NCBI GenBank assembly: GCA_031289145.1
Contig: JAITQA010000147.1
Coordinates: forward strand, 1-55,290
DNA length: 55,290 nt
Reading direction: 5' to 3'
Source of the DNA: Dysgonamonadaceae bacterium
Lineage (GTDB): Bacteria; Bacteroidota; Bacteroidia; Bacteroidales; Azobacteroidaceae
Position numbers and translations under genes: made by a program. Positions within the stretch are counted from its first letter, which is position 1. Every line of letters starts with the position of its first letter. Positions 1-19,879 of this stretch are shown piece after piece. The notes under the pieces were generated by a model, which saw nothing but the letters and a program-made list of their open reading frames with translations, made no database searches and was not told where the DNA came from.

Positions 1-2733
1 CCTGTCCCTTCGGACGTGATGACAAACCGGCCGGTTGCAACGGCGCTCGAATATGCCGTCGGCGACGCCTGCATTGCCCTGATGGCGCGGAAAATGGGAA
101 AGACGGACGATTACGCCTATTTCAGGAAACGTGCGGAAAACTATAAACTGTACTACGACACGGTCAGCGGCTTCCCAAGAGGAAAAATGGCTAACGGCGA
201 ATGGAATCCGGTTTTCGACCCGCTTAAATCGAAACGCCCCTACGCTACGGATTATGCGGAAGGTAATGCGTGGCAATACCTGTGGCTTGCTCCGCAGGAT
301 GTTTACGGACTGATTGAGATGCTGGGCGGCGAAACTGCCTTCATCGACCGTTTAGACCAATTCTTTTCGCTCAATTCCGACCCCTCCGACCCGGACGTGC
401 TTGTCGATTTGACAGGCAATATCGGCCAGTACGCTCACGGCAACGAGCCGAGCCATCACATTACTTATATGTACGCTTATGCCGGGCAACAGTGGAAAAC
501 GGCACGCCTGGCACGCTATATAATGAAAGAGTTTTACACCGACAAGCCCGACGGCATCATCGGAAACGAGGACTGCGGACAAATGTCGGCATGGTTTGTC
601 TTTTCTTCGCTTGGCTTCTACCCTGTGCTGACCGCTTCGGGAGAGTACGTGCTTGGCAGTCCGCTTTTCGACAGGGCGACGGTTAATCTTGACAACGGCA
701 GGACATTTACCGTTGAAACCGCCGACAACTCGCCGGAAAACATCTACATTCAGTCCGCCGAACTTAACGGAAAAGATTATCCATATACACATATCAATCA
801 TAAGGATATTATGAATGGTGGAATCCTGACGCTCAGCATGGGCAGCAAGCCGAATTACGACTACGGCAGCAAGCCGACTCACCGTCCGGAATCCGGAGGC
901 GACGCGGCAATTGCAACAAAGCCGTTCGTCCATCCGGGAATGGAGCAAAGCCGGGACGATCTGGCGTATTTGAAACAACAAATCGTCGCAGGCAAACAGC
1001 CCTGGAAAACGGCATTTGACAATCTTAAACAAAGAACTTCCCTTGATTTCGAACCGAAGCCTTTCACACATATCTCGGTCGGACCTTACGGCGCTAACAG
1101 CATCGGCGGGCGAGAGTACGAACAGAGCGCAAGGGCTTCCTACAATCACGCTTTGGTGTGGTATGTAACCGGAGATAAGGCATACGCGGACAAGGCGATT
1201 GAGATTCTGAACGCCTGGGCGTACAGGCTTTGGGACTTTGACGCCAACAACGCCAAACTTAATGTGGGCCTGTTCGCGCCGCTGTTCCTGAACGCTGCCG
1301 AGATTCTGCGGTACACCGATTCGGGCTGGAAGGATGTGGACAAGGAACAGTTCCTGAAATTGACGCTCGGCGTCTTCTATCCGACCGTCAAGGATTTCTT
1401 TACGGAGGCTAACGGTAACTGGGACGCTTCCATCATTAATACACTGCTTTGTATCGGCGTATATACGGACAATCACGAGATATTCAATCGCGGTCTGGAG
1501 CGCTTCTATCGCGGTCCGGGCAATTCCGGCATTGCCAAATATATTTATCCGACCGGTCAGTGTCAGGAAACGACGCGCGACTGGGGGCATGTCCAACTTG
1601 GTATCGGAGAGTTTGCAAAAGCGGCGCAAGTTGCCTGGACGCAGGGGCTGGATATCTACGGTTTCGCTGACGACCGCCTGGCTTTGGGCTTCGAATATAC
1701 GTCGAAGTATCTGCTTGGCGAAGAGATTCCGGTCTTCGGCGTTTTGTCCGACAGGGATAAAGATAAAACACGCGATATTTACCATTCCATCTTCAATCAC
1801 TATCTTGAGGTGAAGGGAATTGAACTGCCCTACACGCGGAGAATCATTGAAATGCGTGCGGACGAAAAGGATCAGTTTTCACTGCTTACAGCTACGAGAT
1901 TGCCTCCGGCTTACAAGCCTGTTGCCTCCAAAGTTGCGATTTTGCCGGACGGAAAGGCTAAATTGCCTTACGCGACCGGGGCGCTGGACGCGCCTGCGGC
2001 TACTCCGCCGTCCGACGCCGTGACGATCATGCCGGGCGATTCGATTCAGGCAGCTATCGACAACAATCCCGGCAAATGGATTGTGCTTGCAAAAGGCGTG
2101 CACATCCTTAAAAAATCGCTCATGTTGAATAGCGGAACTACGCTTGCAGGAAAGGGCAAGGAATCTATCCTTTTCCTCAGCCCGGAATTGAGTACGGCTG
2201 CGATAGTCAATACTACGGTCGACATGCACGACGTCACCGTTCGCGACCTCCTGATTGAAGGCGCTACGAGCGTCAAAACGAACAACGACCCCAACCACGA
2301 CCGCCGGACACGTTCCTATATGAGCGCACCAAGCCGCGAGGGTATTTTGTTTGCCGCCGACAGGCAGGGTCAGATGCGGAATATACGTTTCGAAAACCTG
2401 ACGGTGCAGAACTGTACCAAGAATGGCGTCGCGGTGAAAGGCGGCGGAGACGTAAAAGTGACGAACTGCGACTTCTCGGACAACGGTTCGAGTGTCGTTC
2501 CCGGCGCCGGTCTTCACCATAACCTGCTTTTGATTCACGCCCAAGATGTCGAAATCCGCAATAGCCGCTTCGATACTTCGCCTTTCGGCAGCGGTATTGA
2601 CCTGAATTTCTGCCGCGACGTGACGATTGCCGGTAACGAGGCTGCCCGTAACGCGCTCTACGGTATTCACTGCTTCGAAAGCGAGAAGGTCGTCGAAACG
2701 GATAATCTCATTGAAGCGAATGATACGCAGTGA
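1..2733 (+). CDS. GH92 C-terminus / alginate-lyase-fold / beta-helix fusion (5' end outside window)
   Basis: The reading frame is open at base 1, so this is the 3' part of a longer gene. The first ~870 bases encode the end of a GH92 alpha-mannosidase catalytic domain, recognised by the family signature GNEDCGQMSAWFVFSSLGFY. Bases ~920-1750 resemble the alpha/alpha-toroid alginate lyase family (PF05426; seen in PL5, PL38 and relatives), with the segment YPTGQCQETTRDWGHVQLG. Bases ~2030-2730 form a right-handed parallel beta-helix of pectate-lyase type (GDSIQAAIDN, then repeated strand/turn units with ITIAGN-like motifs). The protein is presumably exported and acts on a mannose- and uronate-containing glycan, but the substrate is not readable. 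GC content is visibly higher than in the rest of the window. A GH92/lyase/helix fusion is not a standard architecture. The domain calls are firmer than the function. Confidence 0.8.
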   Translation, partial: PVPSDVMTNRPVATALEYAVGDACIALMARKMGKTDDYAYFRKRAENYKLYYDTVSGFPRGKMANGEWNPVFDPLKSKRPYATDYAEGNAWQYLWLAPQDVYGLIEMLGGETAFIDRLDQFFSLNSDPSDPDVLVDLTGNIGQYAHGNEPSHHITYMYAYAGQQWKTARLARYIMKEFYTDKPDGIIGNEDCGQMSAWFVFSSLGFYPVLTASGEYVLGSPLFDRATVNLDNGRTFTVETADNSPENIYIQSAELNGKDYPYTHINHKDIMNGGILTLSMGSKPNYDYGSKPTHRPESGGDAAIATKPFVHPGMEQSRDDLAYLKQQIVAGKQPWKTAFDNLKQRTSLDFEPKPFTHISVGPYGANSIGGREYEQSARASYNHALVWYVTGDKAYADKAIEILNAWAYRLWDFDANNAKLNVGLFAPLFLNAAEILRYTDSGWKDVDKEQFLKLTLGVFYPTVKDFFTEANGNWDASIINTLLCIGVYTDNHEIFNRGLERFYRGPGNSGIAKYIYPTGQCQETTRDWGHVQLGIGEFAKAAQVAWTQGLDIYGFADDRLALGFEYTSKYLLGEEIPVFGVLSDRDKDKTRDIYHSIFNHYLEVKGIELPYTRRIIEMRADEKDQFSLLTATRLPPAYKPVASKVAILPDGKAKLPYATGALDAPAATPPSDAVTIMPGDSIQAAIDNNPGKWIVLAKGVHILKKSLMLNSGTTLAGKGKESILFLSPELSTAAIVNTTVDMHDVTVRDLLIEGATSVKTNNDPNHDRRTRSYMSAPSREGILFAADRQGQMRNIRFENLTVQNCTKNGVAVKGGGDVKVTNCDFSDNGSSVVPGAGLHHNLLLIHAQDVEIRNSRFDTSPFGSGIDLNFCRDVTIAGNEAARNALYGIHCFESEKVVETDNLIEANDTQ

Positions 2734-2739
2734 TAACTA

Positions 2740-2768
2740 TTGCATATATAAAGATATGCGTATCTTTG
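2740..2768 (+). promoter_or_regulatory. Possible Bacteroidota promoter downstream of the fusion gene
   Basis: TTGC at 2740-2743 and TATCTTTG at 2761-2768 resemble the -33 and -7 boxes of Bacteroidota sigma-ABfr promoters, with 17 bp between them (usual 19-21). A GCATAT...ATATGC dyad lies between the boxes. No intact gene starts directly behind it, so it may be left over from a lost gene. Confidence 0.3.
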
Positions 2769-2946
2769 CAAAAACCCGAATTGGAGGGCTTACTGATTTC
2801 TGCAAGGAGGCTACTCGCAGCCGGGACTGAATATGCTCAACGGAGATTTCGAGCCTTATTATGTCGGAGGCTTATATCTGGGCTGACCGTTTCAACCGGA
2901 AACCGTCTCGGAAGTAAACCGCACTGTTCGTGATTTTTTTTTGGTT

Positions 2947-2982
2947 TTTGTTTTCAAAAGTCGAAAATAATTTATAACTTTG
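2947..2982 (+). promoter_or_regulatory. Promoter of the AbiEi/AbiEii-like pair
   Basis: TAACTTTG at 2975-2982 is a perfect TAnnTTTG -7 box, ending 7 bp before the ATG at 2990. TTTG at 2947-2950 may be the -33 box, although the 24-bp spacing is a little long. The short leader is typical of Bacteroidota. The rest of 2769-2946 shows no intact gene. Confidence 0.55.
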
Positions 2983-2989
2983 CAGTATT

Positions 2990-3316
2990 ATGTGGACAAA
3001 CTGGCAGAAAAAAGTAAGCCCTAACGCTACCATTCCCAAGCGGCTGCTGTGGGATATGGATATGACGAAGTTTGACTTTCAAAAGGGGAAAGGGATTGTT
3101 GCAGAGAGAGTTGTGGAACGTGGCGACGTGGAAGATTTTTATACTATGTTCAAAGTTTACGGTGGCGTGGACAATGTTCGTGAAATCTATAAAAACGACG
3201 TCGGACACCTTTCGCCCCGTGCATTGGCGTTTATTTGTCTGGCATTTAATCTGAAAAAGGAAGAAATGAAATGTTACATACGCAGACGGTCGCAGGCAGT
3301 ACCCTGGAACTTTTAA
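2990..3316 (+). CDS. AbiEi-like antitoxin partner (DUF6922-type)
   Basis: A 108-residue soluble protein that usually sits just in front of an AbiEii nucleotidyltransferase in Bacteroidota and is taken to be its antitoxin. The C-terminal half carries the family pattern: EIYKND, then LSPRALAFICLAFNL, KKEEMKCY and a final PWNF. It starts right behind a good -7 box, and its 3' end overlaps the toxin start by 46 bp, the usual coupling in this pair. The family assignment rests on this pattern and on the neighbour. The gene looks intact although its toxin is broken. Confidence 0.65.
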   Translation: MWTNWQKKVSPNATIPKRLLWDMDMTKFDFQKGKGIVAERVVERGDVEDFYTMFKVYGGVDNVREIYKNDVGHLSPRALAFICLAFNLKKEEMKCYIRRRSQAVPWNF

Positions 3317-3630
3317 AAACTTTGATGCGCGACGAATGGCTTTCGTCGTTCTATCTTGTTGGCGGGACAAACCTTGCACTCCATCTGGGGCATCGTACGA
3401 GCATTGATTTAGACCTATTTTCGGAAATATCATTCAATAGTGCGGACTTGGAAACATATCTGAAAACGAAATATCGGTTTCAGACGAAATTGTTATTGGA
3501 AAATACCGTACAGGGATACATCAACGACATAAAGGTTGATTTGCTTTCCTATCCATATCCCCTGATAGACGAACCTTTGACAGAACAGGACATTCGCATG
3601 TACGGCTTCGTTACTCAATATTTCTGTTGA
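3271..3630 (+). pseudogene. AbiEii-family nucleotidyltransferase toxin, C-terminal half lost
   Basis: The first ~110 residues match the AbiEii/AbiGii toxin family (PF08843; type IV toxin-antitoxin or abortive infection). The nucleotidyltransferase core is present: VGGTNLALHLGHRTSIDLDLF holds the GG and DxD motifs that bind nucleotide and metal. Family members run to about 200 residues or more. Here the match stops after RMYG near 3600, where the sequence switches to an unrelated activase remnant in another frame, and a stop follows at 3630. The toxin is therefore probably inactive. The start at 3271 fits the conserved MLHT N-terminus and overlaps the antitoxin gene. Confidence 0.75.
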
Positions 3631-4157
3631 ACAGTTGGGCGAAGAAGCTGCGCATTATGAAAAGATTTATCCGGTAGCATCAAGGTGCGGCGTTTTTGCA
3701 AAAACCGACATTCAGAACCTGATAAGCCGCAATGCGACAGTTGCGGATATTGCTGCGTCCATGCTTTATGCAGTGGCTTTGCAGACCATCACAAGTCTCG
3801 CTCGAGGTTGCGACATCGCCGCTCCTATCCAGTGAATTTTTCCCTGCATTAGGCGCGGCGATGAGTAGTCCTCCGAATTATTTTCATTTGCCGGAAATAG
3901 CAGAGAAAATCAAAAATTGGAATAATATATTGAATAACAACAACCTAAAGCCGCTGTTTGAAGACAAGAGCGATTATGAACAATGGAAACAAAACCGAAA
4001 TGTAAAACTGCTGTGTTTTAAACCTTTATCCGAACAAAATTCTGCTAATGAAAATCCGGAAGGCTTGTTTCTGGGAATTGATTCCGGATCGACGACTACA
4101 AAAATTGTACTTATTGATAACGAACAACGCATTGTATATCAAAACTACACAAGCAAT
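3602..4157 (+). pseudogene. Remnant of acyl-CoA dehydratase activase (BcrAD/BadFG ATPase)
   Basis: Two segments in different frames match the large Bacteroidota activase of 2-hydroxyacyl-CoA dehydratases. The first (3602-3832) reads ASLLNISVEQLGEEAAHYEK then ASRCGVFAKTDIQNLI and SLARGCDIAAPI, the middle of one BcrAD domain. The second (~3831-4157) reads FFPALGAAM and then LFLGIDSGSTTTKIVLID, the nucleotide-binding start of the next domain. Between them a stretch expected in the family (the GGPLTF region, roughly 40 residues) is missing and the frame changes, so this is a dead internal fragment. It is flanked by the broken AbiEii gene on the left and an unrelated fragment on the right. The intact protein is a Fe-S ATPase that energises radical dehydratases. 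Confidence 0.75.
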
Positions 4158-4404
4158 GAAGGATTTACAGATAGTTGCAGGCTGCTTTGAAAAAGCGAAA
4201 GAAGTATATATGAAAGATTTTGTTGATGCTTTTAACAACCAATTATCTCATGGACAAATTAAATTTTTGATATTAAAATTGGAAACTGACAAATTGCCCA
4301 CAAAAATCAAGGCGCAAAAATACACAGATTATGTTTTGAATAATGAGATAATTAATATTCAGCACAATATTTATACACAATTCATTGAAATATTATCAAA
4401 ATAA
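4156..4404 (+). pseudogene. Unrecognised C-terminal gene fragment
   Basis: About 82 residues open in frame 1, rich in Lys, Asn and Ile (QLSHGQIKFLILKLE... ending QFIEILSK). I do not recognise the family. It begins where the activase remnant ends, and the DNA becomes clearly AT-richer, so it looks like the tail of a different gene joined by recombination. It could also be chance coding. Confidence 0.35.
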
Positions 4405-4538
4405 CAACTTTTCAATTCCACATAGAACCCCATCCTCCTGTTTTTTTCATCTGACCCGTCCTTGTCGACTAAGTGAGCGAAGCGAACGCATGGAAGACAT
4501 CCCCTGCTTCCCCGAATGTTTACAATTTTCCTCTTCCC
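4405..4538. other. Intergenic stretch with a GAGCGAAGCGAA-type repeat piece
   Basis: This lies between the fragment above and the end of the large leftward operon. It contains GTGAGCGAAGCGAACGCATG (~4472-4491), similar in style to the interspersed palindromic repeat at 32097-32236. No clear hairpin terminator for the operon was found here. Confidence 0.3.
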
Positions 4539-15018
<10,480 letters not shown>

Positions 15019-15023
15019 AATAC

Positions 15024-17705
15024 TCAATAAAATAACCAATCCGCTTTAGCTGAAACATCCGAAACGCCGATGCTTGCATTACGCGGTACGATTGTTTGTT
15101 CCGCATCAATGAAACCCAGTACAATCAATGCGCCTTTTCCGAGATTCAGCGTGTTTTTTCCTGCCGGAAAAGTATAACTATGGATATTGACGGACGCACG
15201 ACCCTGAACTTCCAAGGCATTGGCGATTTTCACATCGCCCTGTCCGTATTGATTGGCATTCGCATCGGTTTCCAGTGTCGGCGCTTTGGCAAATTCTCTT
15301 CGTTCCGAATTCAGGTAACCGACCAAAACGCTCACCGGTCGACTATTTTCGAAAGTGATTACCGTACCGTCTTTCACTTGATTGTCCATAACCGAACGAA
15401 GGGGCTTTAAGGCTTTCAGTTCTTCTGCAAAATCACCGAAAACAAATTCTTTATCGGCAAAAACTTTTTCGCCTTTTTTCAGCGGATAAGACTTTATGCT
15501 TTTGTCTGCTAATTTCACATCCACAACTTGTAGGACAGTCGGCGTTTGGGCGCCGGAATTTCCGAACTGTTTCAGAAAATCCAGATTTTTTTTGAAGTGC
15601 ATCAGTTCTTCTTCGTATTGAGGCAAAAGTTCTTCCCATGTCTTGTTTTTCCCATCATCGCCGCCAACGGGAATACGCCGCTGGCCTGTCTGCATACTAT
15701 TGGCATACAAATAGGTATCGCCGGTTAGTCTTACCAGTCCGCGATAATAATCCAGACTTTTTTCCAAATGGGGAACAGCTGCTTCCAATAGCGTGATATC
15801 ATCGGAATAAGCGTACTGTAAAACCAAGGCGGCAGCTTTGACCTTTTCGGCAAAGCAAGCGGCAAATGCCTGATAGCAATACATATCATTCTTCAAGCGA
15901 TTGAACTCTTCTGTGTTTTTCGTCACTTTCGGCGCTACTTTTTCGATGGCTTCGACAGCTGCATTCCCATGCGCTACGGCTTCAGCTATCAACTGTGGCG
16001 GAATTTCGCCGGTATGCGCTTCCTTATTCCATTCTTTTTTGATATATTCGGCCAACACTTCTCCTTCCGGTCCGCATGAAGAATGAAAACCTTGATACAC
16101 CCTCCATTTGGACGGATTCACCAATTGGCTCATAAACATACCCAACAAAAAAGTTTGCCGGTTTCCTTCCGTAATTCCAAATTTCCGCAACAGTTTAGGC
16201 GATATTTCACCGGCCTGTTCATACGCTTCGAGAATGTTCCGGCCTTGTTTGCCGCAACCATATAAATCACCTAATTTCTCCGACCAGTAGTTGATTTCTT
16301 CGTTTCGGTCTCGGTTGGCATTCCAGGCATAACGCGCCCAAGCTTCATACCAAATCCAATCGCGTTCCATTTCTTTCAATCTCGGTTCGGACTTATCCGC
16401 CGTATATGGCCAATCCCAGTAAGAAGCCTGCGGATACAAGTGTAAAGCATTGGCTCCATGTATATTGTGCATCGCTTGCACACTTTTCTGAATAAAATCG
16501 GGTGAACCATAACGGAATGGTTCCAGATTGGCTAAGATATGTACGTTAGAGATATGAATGGAACCCAGCGCACTCAAATCCTTGTGAATTTGTCCCCAAG
16601 GACCGCCCGGTTGATAAGTGGCCAGAGACTCACCATTGTATTTGTGCATGGTATATAAATTCTTGTAAACAGGCAATGCTGCATCCATCACCATTTTACA
16701 GTTGGTGTCGTGGGCGCGTAAAACTATTGGCGGCTCTTCGGTCGCTCCCAAAGCGCTCAAACCGTCTTTTACACCGGGAATGACGGTTTCCGTAAACCAT
16801 TTCACATCATCCTCATAGGTATTGATGGCTTCACCCAGACAGACCAAAAGCCCGACATTCGGGTATTTTTCGATGAATGCGGCAATGGATTTACGTGTAT
16901 AATCCGAAATAAGCGGGTCAATCGGGCGGGAGCGGTCTTGTGTTCTGATTCCGTGATGCTCCGCAAACGGTTTGGATACGATAATATTGTAAAACATCTG
17001 AATGACCCAAATACCCCGTTTCTTGGCCTCCTCGGTCAGAAAACCGAACATTTCTTCATTCTTTTTGAAAGTTTCATCATCCACTTCCACAGCATAAGGA
17101 TAATCGTCCAACTTTACCAAAGAGGCAAACGGATGTCCGTTCCACAGATAAAGGGAGTTCATCTTGTTTGCAACCAACATGTCCAAGTATTCAATCCACA
17201 ATTCTTTGTCGTAAAACCACGGAAATGTTTCAGGCGTGTACGGATACTCATAGACCCTTCTTCCGGGCAGATAAACCGGTTTCTGCACACCGATACAAGT
17301 TCCGCGAAGTACCATTTCCGGATGGTCGGAATAATTCAATCCAAGCGGCAAGTGGTGGTCTGTTTCAATCTTTTTGATTAAATCAATGCATCCATACAGG
17401 GCGCCGGAAGCGTCATTCCCTTTTATCCGAATCGTATTTCCTTCCGAAATAAGCGTATAGCCTTCCTTTGGCAAGGCCTGAGATGCATCCTGTTCGACAA
17501 GAATATGTAGTTTCTTTTTATCAGGAGAGATAGCGCCGGTTATTATCACGTTGTAACCCTCCTTTTCCAAGGCAGTTTTTAATTTTTCCGTCCCGAAAGT
17601 GATTTCAGGCGAAACATTGTCCCCTGTAACTAAAGTTACTTCTTTTTCCGCACAAGAAAACAAGGAAAAAGATAAAAAACTCAATAGAATCAAGTATTGT
17701 TTCAT
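15024..17705 (-). CDS. Lipoprotein glycosidase with GH20-type N-domain and alpha-glucuronidase-like barrel
   Basis: An 893-residue lipoprotein with a lipobox ending at C18 (SFSLFSC). Residues ~20-125 resemble the GH20b/zincin-like domain (SGALYGCIDLIKKIE) that precedes catalytic barrels in hexosaminidases and alpha-glucuronidases. Residues ~130-450 look like a (beta/alpha)8 barrel with conserved-looking WNGHPF, VCLGEAINTYEDD and a possible acid in GEA. The rest is helical, with a beta-rich end. I infer a glycoside hydrolase related to GH20/GH67-like families, possibly acting on uronides. The exact CAZy family is not certain. ATG overlaps the stop of the GH78 gene (ATGA). Confidence 0.6.
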   Translation of the reverse strand: MKQYLILLSFLSFSLFSCAEKEVTLVTGDNVSPEITFGTEKLKTALEKEGYNVIITGAISPDKKKLHILVEQDASQALPKEGYTLISEGNTIRIKGNDASGALYGCIDLIKKIETDHHLPLGLNYSDHPEMVLRGTCIGVQKPVYLPGRRVYEYPYTPETFPWFYDKELWIEYLDMLVANKMNSLYLWNGHPFASLVKLDDYPYAVEVDDETFKKNEEMFGFLTEEAKKRGIWVIQMFYNIIVSKPFAEHHGIRTQDRSRPIDPLISDYTRKSIAAFIEKYPNVGLLVCLGEAINTYEDDVKWFTETVIPGVKDGLSALGATEEPPIVLRAHDTNCKMVMDAALPVYKNLYTMHKYNGESLATYQPGGPWGQIHKDLSALGSIHISNVHILANLEPFRYGSPDFIQKSVQAMHNIHGANALHLYPQASYWDWPYTADKSEPRLKEMERDWIWYEAWARYAWNANRDRNEEINYWSEKLGDLYGCGKQGRNILEAYEQAGEISPKLLRKFGITEGNRQTFLLGMFMSQLVNPSKWRVYQGFHSSCGPEGEVLAEYIKKEWNKEAHTGEIPPQLIAEAVAHGNAAVEAIEKVAPKVTKNTEEFNRLKNDMYCYQAFAACFAEKVKAAALVLQYAYSDDITLLEAAVPHLEKSLDYYRGLVRLTGDTYLYANSMQTGQRRIPVGGDDGKNKTWEELLPQYEEELMHFKKNLDFLKQFGNSGAQTPTVLQVVDVKLADKSIKSYPLKKGEKVFADKEFVFGDFAEELKALKPLRSVMDNQVKDGTVITFENSRPVSVLVGYLNSERREFAKAPTLETDANANQYGQGDVKIANALEVQGRASVNIHSYTFPAGKNTLNLGKGALIVLGFIDAEQTIVPRNASIGVSDVSAKADWLFY

Positions 17706-19864
17706 TGGAATTTAGATTTAATTATGTATTTTTTATTCTGTTCAATTTTCAATTTGTATTCATTTTCAGCTGTTTGCTCTATCGTTCCGATATTCGTTTG
17801 GGGTCGTGAGGCTGTTTTGAAATAGAGATAACCCTCCCCTTCCGAAGCGGATACTTTAATTTGTTTTTTGTCCATATACACATTTATCTTACCTTCAGGC
17901 GTCGGAACGGAACCTTCCATCCATTGTAAGTCTCCGAGTGATGGTTTGATGCTAAATGTTTTATAGCCTGCCGTTTCCGGCTTTACGCCTAAGAAATATT
18001 TTCCAAACAGGTATATGGGACTGGCTCCCCATGCATGACAAAGGCTTTTTCCGAAAGGTCTGCCGTACATAGCCAGATGCTCGGTTCCCGTTTCATTGGG
18101 ATTGTATTTTTCCCAAAAAGAAGTAGCCCCCAGCTGCAACATTCCGCCCCAATAGTCGCGAATTTCTTTCAGTACATGTTTGTGTTCGCCCAACAGGCAC
18201 AACGCTTCCAATTCGTAAAACCGCATGTACGGGGTCGTTATCTTCAAGGCATCCGGATTCAGCAATACGCTTTGTTTGACGGCTTGTGTTTTAGCTTCAT
18301 CCAAATAACCGAACAAAACGGCAAAAATATTTGTGTAAGGCGTTACTTGTTCGCTCATCACTCCTTTTTCCCGGTTATGTACGAAGGCTTTTTTCTCTTC
18401 CGACCAAAATGCCGGAATGAGTTTGGCATATAAATCGCCGACCAATTTTTCGTATTTCATCCGGTCTTCCGGACGATTGGCGATTCCGGCGCACAAAGCC
18501 ATCGTTTCCAAGCTACGGTAAAATAACAATTGTTCGAAACTGACCTCTCCGGCTTTGCTCATTTTAAAATCCGCCCAATCAATAAATACCCAATCTCCGG
18601 CAAGACCTTCCATCATCCCATTGCTGTTTCTTCTCGACAAACAATATTCCATCAGGCTTTGCATGCGCGGATAAAAGCGTTCGATGAAGGTTGCATCCCC
18701 TGTATAGGCATAATAATCATAAATACTGATAAACCAATAAAAAGTATAGTCCATTATCGTATTGATATGACTGCTCACTGGGTCTTTTCCCCTGAGATTC
18801 AACAGTGTACGGCTCACAGATGGAGAATCGAAGAAAAGATAGTAGTTCATCAGATAACTTTGGCAGGCATCCCCACTCCACACCCAACGGTCGCGTTTGA
18901 TACCGTCGATGAAAAACTCACGGGTGGTAAGGTGCAGGGTATAAGCCGAAACATCCCATATTTCATTCAGTAATTCATCGTTACAACGGAAATCACCTTT
19001 GTATTCCAAGGGCAAATATTCGTACAACGTGGATACGGAATCATACGACAATGGGTTATCTTCCACATATACATAGCGAAACGCTTTGGAAACGGGAACG
19101 ACAAAATCTTTTTCCGGGAATTGGTCGAAACCGAAACTGTCCAATGTTTCGCAAGTTCCGGTAGACAAAGCCTCTTCTTCCGATTCTCCGTAATAAACAT
19201 TCAAGTTGCCTTTTCCTTTCAGATGATGAAAGACCAAGTATCCGAAAGTTTCCCTGCCGAAGTCCAGCAAGTCCCCTTTTTGTTTTTTTACCGATTTTAC
19301 GACCGACCGGGCTTGTACCGCCAAACCGAACCGGGACGGAGGCGTATCCGACGCATTAAAATTCCAGGAACCGACATTCAGATAAACCGTTCCGGAAGAG
19401 GTATCGGAAGCTTTCCCCGATTCATCTATCCATTCCTTGTCCTCAAAGGTTACCATCCATGAAGCATCGGATGCTATCGTTGTACCCGCTACAAATATAG
19501 CCGGAACATTCGCCTGATTAAACACCTTGATGTTCAGGCTGTGCTTACCGGCGGGAATCGTTATCTTATCGGGATTTCCCGTCAGCAATTTCCCATCTAA
19601 TTTTACATTGTATTTTCCCTCGACGAATAGTGCAATCGTTTCACTTGCTTTCAAATCCAATTTTTTAGAAAATTCGACCAAGACATAATGGCTGTCCATT
19701 TTCCAGAAAGGAGGGAAAAAAGCGCCTCGTTCCGTTCTACGGTTTTGCATCTCATTGCCCAACCATATTTCAAAATCGCCGGGATAATAAATCCACGTCG
19801 CTTGTTGCGCAAACAAGTTTGTGCTAAATAAGAGCGCCAGAAAAATTATTTTTATCTTCATCAT
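17702..19864 (-). CDS. GH78-like alpha-L-rhamnosidase
   Basis: A 720-residue exported protein (MMKIKIIFLALLFSTNLFAQ signal). A beta-rich N-terminal half leads into an (alpha/alpha)6 barrel of the bacterial rhamnosidase type (PF17389). The segment FFIDGIKRDRWVWSGDA corresponds to the GH78 catalytic region, though the usual RDE reads RDR here, so either another residue serves as general acid or this is a divergent subgroup. FWEKYNPNETGTEHLAMYG and FGKSLCHAWGASPIYLFGKYF are typical of the C-terminal part. In Bacteroides such proteins occur in pectin loci next to GH141-like genes, as here. It lies 15 bp behind the GH141-like gene and overlaps the next by ATGA. Confidence 0.75.
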   Translation of the reverse strand: MMKIKIIFLALLFSTNLFAQQATWIYYPGDFEIWLGNEMQNRRTERGAFFPPFWKMDSHYVLVEFSKKLDLKASETIALFVEGKYNVKLDGKLLTGNPDKITIPAGKHSLNIKVFNQANVPAIFVAGTTIASDASWMVTFEDKEWIDESGKASDTSSGTVYLNVGSWNFNASDTPPSRFGLAVQARSVVKSVKKQKGDLLDFGRETFGYLVFHHLKGKGNLNVYYGESEEEALSTGTCETLDSFGFDQFPEKDFVVPVSKAFRYVYVEDNPLSYDSVSTLYEYLPLEYKGDFRCNDELLNEIWDVSAYTLHLTTREFFIDGIKRDRWVWSGDACQSYLMNYYLFFDSPSVSRTLLNLRGKDPVSSHINTIMDYTFYWFISIYDYYAYTGDATFIERFYPRMQSLMEYCLSRRNSNGMMEGLAGDWVFIDWADFKMSKAGEVSFEQLLFYRSLETMALCAGIANRPEDRMKYEKLVGDLYAKLIPAFWSEEKKAFVHNREKGVMSEQVTPYTNIFAVLFGYLDEAKTQAVKQSVLLNPDALKITTPYMRFYELEALCLLGEHKHVLKEIRDYWGGMLQLGATSFWEKYNPNETGTEHLAMYGRPFGKSLCHAWGASPIYLFGKYFLGVKPETAGYKTFSIKPSLGDLQWMEGSVPTPEGKINVYMDKKQIKVSASEGEGYLYFKTASRPQTNIGTIEQTAENEYKLKIEQNKKYIIKSKFQ

Positions 19865-19879
19865 ATTTTATGCAATTAT

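Noticed and set aside
352..1800. Long minus-strand open frame of 482 codons under the first gene
   Set aside because: It lies opposite a frame with clear GH92 and lyase homology; its translation has no recognisable domain. GC-rich DNA opens antisense frames by chance.
1879..2670. Minus-strand frame of 263 codons
   Set aside because: Opposite the beta-helix coding part; no domain seen.
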